Source: Takifugu bimaculatus (Eukaryota; Chordata; Actinopteri; Tetraodontiformes; Tetraodontidae). Taken from it: a DNA stretch of 64,000 nucleotides. How positions within the stretch are numbered: the first letter of the stretch is position 1; each line of letters begins with the position of its first letter. Location of the stretch: assembly GCA_004026145.2 (NCBI GenBank), contig CP034975.1, positions 9,767,418-9,831,417 of the forward strand, given 5' to 3'. Below the pieces are notes generated by a model. It was not told the DNA's origin, searched no databases, and saw only the letters and a program-made list of their open reading frames with translations. Below are positions 26,449 through 38,458 of the stretch, one piece after another. The position numbers and the translations under genes were made by a program.

Positions 26449-28442
26449 AAGCCTTAGAGTCTTGAGCCTGCTTCAACAATGTGTCCATTGTTTTGTGGGC
26501 TTTCTCTGGCAGCAGGGGATTGCTGGAGTGTTAACCATTTCCCAACTGCACCTCACCATGCATTATTGTTATGTGTGTGTGCGTGTGTGTCAGAGGTGGT
26601 GAATCATGGGCCTGGGGATGAAGAGAGGAGGGCACCTGCTCTGAGCGTATGGTAATTTGTGCAGAGGAAGTGATGGAATCTGGCCATCACTGGCCGAGAC
26701 CTCCCACATGAACCTTTACAACTACCAAACATGCTTATTTTATTCCTTGACAGTCTCTGCTGTAAAGAATATGACAAAAGAAGAGACAAAAGCTCTGTAA
26801 ATAGCCTAGGCACACTTCTGATATTAAATAAAGACAGATCTGCTTGCACAATGTGCTGCTATTGAGGAAACACAAGCTATAACAACTCTGTGGATCCAAA
26901 CAATGCCATGTCATGCAGCTGTTGGTCTGTAATAGGAAAAAAACACATCCATTTGGATAGAATTGATGGAATGGGGACAAAGTGGGTTTCCTGTGATCTG
27001 AATGGGCCATGCACCTGGGCTCGGCAGATAATTGCCCAAGTCTCTAGGATGCCTGGCCCACTCGGCTGTTAATGAGCAACCCCATGGTCAGCAGGCACCA
27101 CCCACGCACTGTCCCGATTCTTTGCTGAGATGCCTTTCTCTACCTTAAACTGCTCTTTCCTTTCTTGCATCTAAAAGCATTTTCTTAATAACCTCTCACC
27201 TCCTTTGTCTTTTTCCCCCCTGTGCAGGAATTCTTCTGTCCACCCTTAACCTTTGCTGAAAGAGAGAGCTCATATCTTAATCATCTATTTATGGATTTGG
27301 TCACTTGTTGAAGGAGCAGAACCCACTTGGCATGTAGGCCCGAATTATATAACAGGCATTGCTATCTGGTTATTGAACTGTTGATTGTTTTCTCTTGAAT
27401 TTCCAGAAAATATGTCGAATATGAAAAGAACCGTTCATCAAGTAAAGATTTTATCCATCTTGCTAGGTTGCTTTTGCACACCTTGCTGATAAAGAACAGT
27501 GTACACAGCTGCCATCGCCATCTTCCCCAGACAAGACACCCGTTCAAGGGGTCAACACTTGCGTCACCAGTGCAAGTCAAAATGCACGGCTGTCGAGACA
27601 TGGCGTCAGGCTATGGGAACTGTGACAATGACAATGAGGCACCTCGGTCATTGTGTCTGTCTAGCAGTCTGGATGGCCGCTTGTGACCACAGACAATCCA
27701 CTCTGTGTTGGCTTAGTCAACACTTGTAATAAAACAATGACTCAAGAGGCTCCGACCCCCATTCTGAACTTCTAAGTACACCCAAACTTTTAATTCTTAT
27801 GGCAAAAAGTCAGAACTTTTTTTTGCATGGGTATTTCGCCATTTAATGCCAACTGCCAACCGGAGCAATCTCGGGGAATATATGACCCTACTGTTGGGCA
27901 CGCACATTTTAAAAGATAATACGTGATTGTGTTTGTGAGTTGGTGTGGCTAAGCATAGTTCACCAGCGTTCGCCATCTAGTTGTTTGTAAAAAGCCACCC
28001 ACCCACCCTCGAGGTGGCAGTTGCAAACCAATCCAAGTGTTCTCTGCCGAGAAATCAGTTGCTACGGTACTTTTATGGTACTAGGAGCCCTGTTTGCTTT
28101 TTATGCATTATTAGCATGTCCACCCCTGTATAAATAATATAACCATGGTTTGTGAGAATAATTAGCAAATGACTGCCCTTCAACATCCACAAAGCTCTTG
28201 ATTTTGTGGAGAGAAAGACTGGAGCATTGTGTTAACAACCAGGCAGCCAGTACTTACAGCCCTGTTACCAGTGCAGAGCCAGTGTTCTGTTATTCTCTCT
28301 GTGTAAAATTAGTAATAATGGTGCCGAACATGCACCCGGGAGAAAGCTGAGCCAGCAGAGACGAGGTACTGGTTTAAATTACTAAAAAGCTTGGAGAATG
28401 CATTATTTCCTGGGAGAGCTTGGTCGGCGGAGATGTGTTGAG

Positions 28443-28488
28443 GTGTGTGTGTGTGTGTGTGTGTATGTGTGTGTGTGCGTGCGTGTGC
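28443..28488. repeat. (GT)n microsatellite, interrupted
   Basis: About 46 bases of GT units with GTAT and GTGC interruptions. Minus-strand histidine/threonine-rich open frames across it come from the repeat. Confidence 0.93.
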
Positions 28489-31216
28489 AGTATGATGAAG
28501 AAATGGCGATCTGATACAACTGTGTGACTTGGGAACGTCCATCTTTGCCTTTCAGGGGCCCTTCTGCTGGGAAATCCCTGGACAGTCAGATCTGAGCCTT
28601 CACCAATTTCATTTGGTGAGAGACCTTTGAATTCCAAACATACCTTGCTGGTTGATTCCACACATAAATTAACATGATGATTAATTTTAAAAAAGTGAAA
28701 TGAATGAAAAACCTGAATACTGGGTATGATGCTGATATAATCATGCTGTGCTGTGTGCCGTAGTTCTGTGCTGCTGCTTTGTGTGCTTTCTGTTGTATTA
28801 AATCGGTCTGACAGACTTTCATGAGTGCTCCAGCTGTTTGTCCAGCTTCATTTGCTATTTTCTGTATGTTAGTATTGGCTGCCTTTTTTATTTGTGTAAC
28901 AATCTGGGATTTTGGATCATGATACTAACATCCTTTTAGCTCTGGGGCTCTTTCCGGATGCATGCGGTTTAACATAGTTTGATTGATTGACACAGTGACG
29001 GTAGAGATGTTGATTGTATTTTTCAGAGACTTTTAGCAGCTTTGTAATATCAGGTCGGCTAAGCTGAGCCATAACACAGTGTTCACTGTGGAAGATGCTC
29101 AAAATGGAAATGTGTCTCAATATGTCATGTTGTTTACCTATGATTGTGTCCATGAGTATGCGGCCTGACAGAAGTGTGGGAGAACAATCATGCAGGACTC
29201 CATGTGAAATCGGCAACGAGCTTCTTCGTGGAACCGAGAATTGGACTTGAGGGGCCAGATGTGCGTTTGGCGAAGTCAATCTGCTTTCCCGCAGAGCTCA
29301 GATTCTGAGGAAAGCGGCACACCTCATTTTTAATTTCCTTCTGTGAGTTTCACATCCTGACCCAAAGGATAATTTATTAATCTGCTTTGGGCGAACCAAG
29401 CTCAGCTTGAGTTGTTTAACTAGTCAATTGGTTGTTGGTTTTTCATACTCTGCTGGGCCTGTGCTGCCAGTCAATACTAGTTCAAGAAGAGTGCGAAAAT
29501 AAGGGAAAAGTCAAGAAAAACGCCCAATGTTCATTTATGACAACTATAAATTGGAGTGTCTGAACTTGAGAAAGACCAAACAATAACTTTTCTTCCCATC
29601 GGCCTGTGTCTTGTCTTTATACAAGCACCTCTGCTGGAACTTGTTTGACAAGGTCAGGCAGGATCACTGTTGGGCGTGCCCATCCTTCCGCATGTTTGTC
29701 TTACAAACATACCCTTGTATGCGCCAGTTTATTGCTTGTATTCTCGCATTTGAGGTCTGAATTGAGGTTTGGATGACAGGTAGTCAGAGCTGGGTCAGGC
29801 CAGGTTCTATCTGTATATGTTTACATGCGATGACATGAACTCATGTAACCCAGAGGTTCACCCAGAGTAGGTACTAATTAATATGCATTTAATAAGCCAG
29901 CTCAAGGTTCAAGAGTCAGATTTATGATGCACTGCTCCCAACAGAGTTCTCTCCCAGCAGACAGACGGTCGACCACAGTGCTCTAATCCCTGATAAAGTT
30001 TCCCAGATAGGGCGAGCTTCGGCTCCATTAGCCATCCTCGTGAGCCGCAGCATGCTCAGCAGCTCCCTCTGCTACTGTGTTAACACTGGAGGCTGTTTCA
30101 CAGGGAAACTTGTTTTGACAGAACTCCAGGTGTCTCATTGTTAGGGCTGGCATGGTTCAACAGATTTACCAATTAACACTGGGATGAGGGCACGGGAAGG
30201 GTGGGAGTGGATGACAGGGGAGGAGAAACAAACTGAACTGCGTGCGTGTGGATTTGGCCACAGTGATGGAATGACATTTTGAGAGGGCTTGGTGTGGCGG
30301 GAAAGGAGAGGGGTTTATGACATTATGGAGGCAGGCTGGAGTAAGGTGATCCGCAACCTCGTTCCTCCCCCGCACCCCCAGCAGCTGTATGGAAGGAGCT
30401 GAGCTGCAAAGACGAGGAAAAGTATGTAAGGCCAATACAGGACGGCACATACCTCACCTCTGCTAACTATTAGTTCTTTTAACTGCAAATGTTAAAACTC
30501 CATTACCGTCTTTCTGTCACAAATTGACTCTTGATTCCCATTTCTCTGCGGGTCCGTTGTGTCTTTCTGTGTCCAAAGTGGCGCTGGGCAGAATTGCATC
30601 GGATTAACGACGACGTTATGGCTCTCACTAACCCTCTTTGTTATTCCTTAGAAACGTCTTTCCCATGTTCCAGGAAGCTTGCAAGTGAACTTCTGAGATC
30701 GGGTTCAAGTGATTAAGATCATATCCCAGGGGTGGGCTGCCAGATTTTATAGGCTCTTTTAAAATCCTGGTACACATCAACAGAGGCATTGCAGCGCGTT
30801 GCAAGTGAAATCACCACCCTGTATTTGTTTAAAAAAAAAATGTGACCAACGAATCGTGATAGAAGTGGGCTTTGTTGAACCTTACAGCCCTTCTTGAGAA
30901 AAGTTCCACTATGCATCCCATTTTCCCACCAAAGATGCCATGACAAAGGCTCAGGAACCTTTGGATTAACTTTCTATACGTGAACTTTAGACCAGGGTAG
31001 TTTCATACTGAAACCATCGCTGGTACAGGCCGAGAGTGTGAGTCATCGCCTTGATCGATTGGTCAGTTTGGCCGTACACTTGATCAAATAAATGATGCAT
31101 TTAACATCGGTGATATGGATTAAGGAAGTGTATGTTTTCAATCAGTTAGGAGGAAACCCCACCAGTTTTGCACCCTGGCAGCGAATGATCCCTTCGGCTT
31201 CTTGCTAAATGCCATC

Positions 31217-31300
31217 TTAAAGGTCCACTGTGTAAGTTTTGGTGACATCTAGTGGTGAGAATACGGATCGCAAACAGTTGATTTCTGGACCGTATCTTTC
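31217..31300 (+). repeat. Fragment of a dispersed fish repeat (probable)
   Basis: The stretch starts near TTAAAGGTCCACTGTGTAAG and continues with GACATCTAGTGGTGAGAA. I recognise this motif, in close variants, as a high-copy non-autonomous repeat present through many percomorph fish genomes. The right boundary is set by loss of similarity to what I remember and is approximate. No open frame or intact terminal repeats are visible. This is the clearest lineage hint in the non-coding part of the window, but it rests on memory. Confidence 0.5.
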
Positions 31301-32919
31301 CGCAACCGTTCTCCAGAGGTTTCGCTGCTGCTGATGTATCTCGTTCAAAATTTCAATCGTTTTTTTAAGCTTTGAGTTAGTTTGCACAGTTCATTTCTTT
31401 ATTGAACATCATTAGTATTTTTAACCAGTACCGTACCAGGAAAGAAAAGGTAGAAAGGAGATGTCAGTGGAAGATAACTGGTAATTACTAAACCATACGT
31501 GACACATGACTATCTGGCCTCTGGAGTCCCCGGTTTTGTAACGATTGGCAGTCACTCAATCACTATGGTTACTGCTTGTACACATATACAAGTGTGAAGA
31601 CAGCTTTGCGGAAAGAAAGGGGGAAAATGGGGAGAGGGGTCTTGAGGAGGGGGAGAATATGAGGCCCAGTCAAATTCCCCAAAGAACAATTTACAGTTAT
31701 GGATGAATACACTGTCAGAGTCGAATTTGAACACTGTGGATGTGTGTGTGTAAGACGGTGGAATGCTGAGTGATTCCAGGGAGCACTTAAGCTCCCTCCC
31801 ATGTTTTAACAGGACGGGGGCTTTTCTACGGTGTTCACAAGGGTGAAAAGCCGTGTATCTGCGTTCTGAGTCGTTTGCTGCGTCCTTTGTCACCTTCCTC
31901 ATTCTCCTGTTCTAAAAGCGTTTTCAGGTTTCAGCGCAGCTTGAACGAGACACCACCCCCACCCCCAATTTATCTGATTTTGTTCCTCTTGGCAGACCTG
32001 CTCAAACTTTTTGAGATTTTCGTGGGGGGGGGGTCATCTTTTTATGCATCTACCAAGTCAACTTTGCCAGAGCACCGGGATTTTATCTTGGCCCCGAGAT
32101 GGAATTCAATACACATTTTTTTCCCTGATGCTTTCTTCTGGTCTTTGTTTTGTCATCGTAGACCTGTAAATTTAGTGAAATCTCTTTAAGAGAGGCCACT
32201 CTGATTGGGCGGCTGTTGTGTACCTGTGCAGCTGCGCAGCCCCCAAACAATTACGTTGAATTCAGTATGTCCGACTGCGAGGAGGGAGTGCAGTGGGGCG
32301 AGAAGTGGAGCCGGATTCCATGAGATTAAGGAGGATCATCGTGCGAGATGTTTTGGATGATGCAGAGATGGCTCAATCCTGACAGTGCATGGACTGCTTT
32401 CATGGGAGAGAAGTCTAAACTAATGTGTAGGAGCTCTTTTTCTCATCACGCACGTTAGAGGCGCAGAGTTGGCCAGACAGTCGCCTGCAAGGAGACGCAG
32501 AGAATTGCATGATGGGAAAAGAATAACAAGCCTGTCACCGAAGTTGGGAAGAATCCTTCGTTCAGCAGTACTGTCAAAAAGCTGCTTCCATTTCATACAT
32601 TATTAACATTACCTAAACGCATTATTTGTGTATTTATTCATTCATTTGTCTTGTTAACATCCTCCTGGAGTAAGATAAACAGCGTGGCCAGACTGGCTCC
32701 GTGACAGTTGTGTGTGAGATTTGAATAAAAAGCCCAGCAACCTGATTGGAGCGAGACAGGAGCGAATTCTGTGGACACCAGACTGCCTCTCCAGGCTCAT
32801 TAAGGGACAGTAAGGCGATGATGTCGAATCGGCACACACTTTACCAGCCTGCCTTTTTCTTTGAACACCATCGCCCTCTTATCTGCAACATGCTCTGTTC
32901 CTCCATAACAAGACGCTCC

Positions 32920-32946
32920 CGGTACCACACACACATACACACAAAT
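32920..32946. repeat. Short (CA)n repeat
   Basis: An imperfect CA run of about 25 bases. A second short CA run follows at about 32988-32999. Confidence 0.75.
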
Positions 32947-33350
32947 GCACATTCTGTCTATTTTCCCCACGCACGCCCGTTCTCCCTACACACACACACC
33001 GCTAGTATTTATTTAGATAACTGAAGTGTGGCCCGTCCACAGAATTTTGGCAGCTTTTGTTCTATCTTCTCCTATACTATTGATAGCCTGGTAGATGCTT
33101 TTTTGTTGTTGTTGTTGCTCTTACTTTTGCACAGATATCACAAATGGATATTTTAATTGGAACTCTTGGCAGTGTCTCCATCTTGTGTCGGAATGTCAGA
33201 CAAGTGAGTGGCTGCCGAGGCCGGGGCCGGGCTGATTGGTGTGTAGCGAGGCGTGCCTAAATCAACTGGCAGCATGAATAGCGCGCTTGATTCTCACTGG
33301 CATTCACTGGAATCCATGACAGTATTTTTTTTTTTTAACGAGATTTCTCT

Positions 33351-33373
33351 CTTTGTCGGAATAACCGACAAAG
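33351..33373. repeat. Perfect 9-bp hairpin
   Basis: CTTTGTCGG at 33351-33359 and CCGACAAAG at 33365-33373 are exact reverse complements around AATAA. It lies just after a T-rich run. No function is apparent. Confidence 0.75.
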
Positions 33374-34058
33374 GACGGAGAATACCTACGCTTTCTCAGA
33401 CGCATGACTGTGCTTTTGTTTTGTTTCCCTCGATTACTCACTGGTAAAATTCATTCTTTCCCTCTACAACTTGAGCTGGATCTTTTGAAATCTTAATGTC
33501 TCCATAATATTGAAAATAATCATGTTGCCAAAATAAATTAACATTACAGGTTGGATGATATTGCAGTTTAGTTGCTGTTTTTGACACAATAACAATTTAA
33601 GGAAAACCCGATTTAAAATACCTGTTTTCGGAAGCAGCACCGAATCTTACATTTGACTGTGGTGGAGTTAGTCACCACTGTTACTCCATAATGTTAGGCC
33701 TTCTGAAGATGCTGCAAAGGCTCCACAAAAGAGTGATTTCATTTCCTGTATCCAGGTTCAAGCAAAGACAAACAAATAAAAATGACCGAATTGTTCTAGG
33801 AAATGAACCAACTGCATGAGAAGTGCTCTCTTTTTGCACTTGTGGAGGTTAACTGGGAATAAATCATCAATCCCTTATCAGGCTTGACTGCAGCAACTAA
33901 TGCGAACCTACGTGTTTGAGTTGTGCATCTGCAGAAATACACACCTGTTTTGACTGCAGGACGCTCCCTTACCTCCGGCACTGAATTCAGGCACAGCTGC
34001 AGCACCAGGTCAGGTTGGAGTCATTGTAATCCCCCTTGACATAAATGCCCTGCATGCA

Positions 34059-34090
34059 TGTGTGTGCGTGCGTGTGTGTGTTTGTGTGTT
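34059..34090. repeat. (GT)n microsatellite, interrupted
   Basis: About 32 bases of GT/GC units immediately after a TGCATGCATG stretch. Confidence 0.85.
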
Positions 34091-37000
34091 TAGGGGTGGG
34101 GTTCGTGCGATCTGTATCCGCAAATTAGTGTTTTTGTGTGGTGGTGGGCCTTCTTCTCCTGGCTGGTACACGGAGCTGTGTAATTACCTGGCTGTCTGCC
34201 TCTTATTCCCATTGGAGCAGCCATGGGATTGGAACTGTGTCTTACACAACATAAAACAGCAGCCCATCAGAACTGCTGGCTCTCAGTCCGGCTTAAACAC
34301 CACACTGGGTCTCTTGAGACGCAGGTGAGGTTGGACATTTCTGAAAACTTGAGAATGTTTTCGTTAACTGACTTCTCGGTTTGGTTTAGCTAAAAGAGCT
34401 TCTCGCCTCATAATAATAGGGATTTACTTTATTTAGCATTGTTGGAATGAAACGCTCGGGAAATCTGGCTAAAATGAGAAACTTTCAGGTAAGAAAGCCA
34501 CCAATTATGATTTACATTAGAGAGAAGTATCATCAATGCCATTAAGGCAAAAAAATGTTTGCAAAGTTCTCGCAGATCTCGTGCTTTTCAGACCTGCATT
34601 GAACATTTAATTAAAGTCCAGGATGAATCTCAAATGCAGTTTTGAGCCTGAAGTTCCTCAATAGCATTTTTAGTTGGGCAGGAATCGTCCACCTTTTAAA
34701 GAGCAGGTCCAATGTTCAAACATGAGGACGTGACACACTGGGCAGCAGCCCTGTACTGTGGTGTCAGCCTGCCTCTTCCTCTATTTTAATTGTTATATCT
34801 TCTCCAGTCTTGATATGAGCAAAAAGGGCGGCCTCGGCAGAATCTGGCACATCAAAGGATACCTCCCCTAGTCTTACAAGTTGCCTGTCTCTTTGGAGGG
34901 GCCCAGGCTTCGAGATGCCGGGAAAGGGGACTGGAAAGGCAGTGCGGATCCCTGGCTGGAATGAGTTTGATGGGCTAATTGTAGCCCCCAGTGGACACAG
35001 ACATTCACCACAGAGGGCTGGCTGAGCGGGGAACAGAAACCACTGACAAGGAGCAGCAGCAGTTGGAAAATGCTCCTGCCAGCTCTCGCCTTCATCTCTG
35101 GATATCTCCACATGGCTCTCCTTTTGATCTCAGTATCCTGCGTTGTGTATTTGAATGTCAGAATTATCTCTGACATACCGTATCATTCAACTGTTCCTTC
35201 AATAATTCTGCTGCAAATTTCAGACTTTTGCAAACCTGGCAATTCCCCGAGGAAGACCTGCACAGCTTTGTGTTTTTCTCACAAGGATGCAGTTTTTCTT
35301 ATGCATTTCTGAGATGCAGCCGTAGGCCTAATCTGCTCCGGCGTTCTCTGACTATAATCACTTTTTCCTGGTGGTTGTGCACTTAATAATGCGCGCATGT
35401 TGAGGGTGGCTCCATATAACACAACCTCACCGTATCGCAGGCCACAAACTCGGGCACAGATAAGAAATGTATCTTGTGGAAAAACATGCATTCATTTTTT
35501 TTTCTATAAACAGCTTTAAACACTTCATTTTTCATCAAAAAGAAATCGATGCCTCAAAGTTTCATGTGCTTGTATCTGTTTTTACAAGCCCCCTCCCCTC
35601 AGCTGGGTTGGCAGATTTACAGCATACCGCATGAGTAAAACACAGTTAAAAGGAGGAAGGCACAAGGAGATGACACCAGAAAGGAAGCTCGTGTTGGGTA
35701 GGGCTCTGGCTGGGAGAAAATCAATGGGAGGGAACACTTCCATACACGGAAATGGCACAATGGGAGGGAGAAGAGGGAGTAAAGCATTTTTTCTTTTCTT
35801 TTTTTTTTACGCTGAAAAATGATGCATTTGTTTTACCCAGGGAGAGAAAAAGCAAAGACGAGGAGGGGGAAAAAAAAACACACTTCTGAACATCTTTTGA
35901 AAAAAAAGCAAGTTCTTTGGTGAGGTTGAGTTGTGTGGTTAAGGTTTGTTTTATCCAACTGTGCGGAAGCGTGTGTAGCTGTCTTTCAGGTCTCTTTTTA
36001 GTTGAAGCGTAGAAAGACTACTCATGGCATGTTCAAGGGCACTCGGTGGACATAGATGCCCCGCAGGAGGCGGAATTATGAATACAACATGAGTAAACAC
36101 ACACCTACATATACTATTAAAATAGTAAGTAGTACTTGGCAACAGACCATCTTAAGCATTAATTTCAGCTGGTCTGTAGTAGTTCAACCTTGCTTGTCTT
36201 AGGGTCATTGATAAAGACTTGTGAAAAATCAGCTCTAATTTGCCTGAGAGTGGAATGATTTGCACATTGGCAGTAATGTATTCCTATGTGCATTCCTCCA
36301 ATACAACCCTTTGACTATTCAGTGTAGTGATAAAGGATTTTTTTTTACACAGCAGCTGTGAACAAAGAATACAATAGCACAGAAACTCGAAACACAATTC
36401 TGAGCCGGAGCCTTGAATGGCATTCAGACTCCACTGTGACTGAGCGAGCCCATTCAGTGGGAGTATGCGGCGGTTGGAGAGATGGTATCAAGTTGCCTGC
36501 AGATGGAGGTCAGTGTGACTGGCACAGTTGGCACCTTGGCACAGCGGCAGTGTGCCGCGGCACTCGGCTCCTCGAACGATGCGTCGACTGAAGTGGGGAC
36601 TGGGGGTGGGGGGACGGGGGAGCGTAGCGGTTTTTCTCACTTCTCCCTTTTTTATATTGTCTGTGCTTCCTGTTTTGAAAGCCATTAAGGAGCAAATTTC
36701 CTCACAGCGAGAGGGGAGATGAAAAGGCCCCCTCTTTTGAAACGTGTCCAAGCTCAAATGTGAATAAGAGGGGGGATGATAGCTATCTGTAAACATCTCT
36801 GTTGAGGGGTCGACGGAAAAGGAATTGTGAAGGAATGATACATTCATTTGCTTTCTTTTTTGATTTCCTGATGAAAGGGATGCGGCAGTTTTTTGTTTCA
36901 CACCAGCTGTATTGCTCTATTCACCGCCGCACTGATATATCGGGGCAGGCCTGCGTAGCTAGACAGCCACCACCTCCTATCCTTCCGTAAATGCTTTGTG

Positions 37001-38429
37001 ACATCTGCATCCACACATGTCTGCATTCAGTATAGCCGCTGAGTATTTATAGACACGCTGGGTTTTGTCATACATTGATCCCTTTCTGATCCCAAAACGA
37101 CACATTTAAAGTTGTTTTTCATCCGAATATAGGTATCGTCTTTGTGTTTGAGCTAGGGGTTCTCACTGGGGGGGGGTCATCTGAGAACCTAGTTACGAAG
37201 ATTTGATCGGGGGTTCAAGAATCCTAAGACGCGATGGTCATTGATCTGTCAAAGCTGTCATTTCGGTGCAGTGTCTGTTTAGTTGGCGTGCACTCTATTT
37301 ACACCAGTTTCCTCTCACTGGTGAGTGCCCAGTTGCTCAGAGTAGAGGGAGCTTGGTGCTGCAGACGCTCTCCTCCTCCCTCTTCTCTTCCTTTTCCCTC
37401 CTCTACCCCTCACTGCCCCCGAGTCTGGCCAGTCGTTGCCTCTTAATAAAACTGACAGGCTCTAATTGGGCTTAATTGCACCCTTCGGGCGTCGTCAGAA
37501 GAAGTGTTGCTAAACAAACTGCAGGCTCCGCGAGCAGGCCAGCCCGTCTACGGTAAAGTGTTGGCCGGCGATCCTCCGCCTGTGTATCAGTCGTCGAGCT
37601 GGCTTAAGATATAATTGTGTGTTGTTGCACATCTGGAATTTTAATGAATAAACAGTCCTTGTGCACTTTAGGATGCAGCAAAACCATTAAATCTGAACTC
37701 GCACGTGAGAATCATGAGTTCGGGAGAGCAGGATCACCTGACTGCCACTTTCTTCGCCGTGGCTTCGGCGGCAGAACACAGGCGCGCCTTTGTGTTTTCT
37801 CTGGAAATGTTTCCTTGGCTCTTAAATCCCCACTCGTGAAAAATCCTAACAAATAAGTCACAGCTTTGCTTTGTTTTTTTTACATTGAAAGCACAAAAAC
37901 AACCCGATGAAGTAATACTCGAGATCCCTTCAGCACCCTCTCCTGGTAACGGGGAGGAGGCGGCGGCCGCAGCGGCTCTTATCTGAATGTGGTCTAATTC
38001 AGAGAGGTGGGGCGGGCGCATCGCCACATGGGCCTTTGCAGGGTCACTGAGCACAATCGATGGAGAACTCCAGATGCGATTGAGTCATTGAAATGGCAAA
38101 GCCCAACCTGTTTTTGTGTGTGTTGTCTGTGTGAGACGGAGAGTATGAGATGGTAGTGACCCCTAAAGCTGCATGCATGGAAAAAGGAGAGATAATCACA
38201 TTGAGCACAGCACTGCTTAAATTCTTCTGGCCATTTGTGTGTCCACCCCCCAGCCTCTTAGCTATATTCTCAATGCAGTCTTTCTCAGCCTGTCTTTCAG
38301 TGAAAGTTTTCAAATTCTGGTTTGTCTTGCAGAAATAGCACAGTTACTGTTGTGAATCACATTGTGAGAATGTCAAAGGAAGTACATAAAGATAAATGTA
38401 TATGATATTATGGTGCCTCGACTGAGCCA

Positions 38430-38458
38430 GAGGCCTTATAAAAGAGGGTAAAGGCCTC
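38430..38458 (+). repeat. Short inverted repeat enclosing a TATA-like motif
   Basis: GAGGCCTT at 38430-38437 and AAGGCCTC at 38451-38458 flank a 13-base loop containing the TATAAAAG sequence. A TATA motif in a palindrome could be coincidental; no transcript start or exon is visible just downstream. Confidence 0.4.

Larger units (their letters stand above)
23069..37400. other. Large intron, first part, no gene recognised
   Basis: Mostly unique intronic sequence with microsatellites (listed separately), one dispersed-repeat fragment at 31217-31300 and two perfect short hairpins. A 115-codon minus-strand open frame at 34764-35111 ends in an acidic, coding-looking stretch but has no recognised homology and no start or splice context. 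No tRNA, rRNA or snRNA signature was seen. The interval 23500-25100 is AT-rich and featureless to my eye. Confidence 0.55.
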
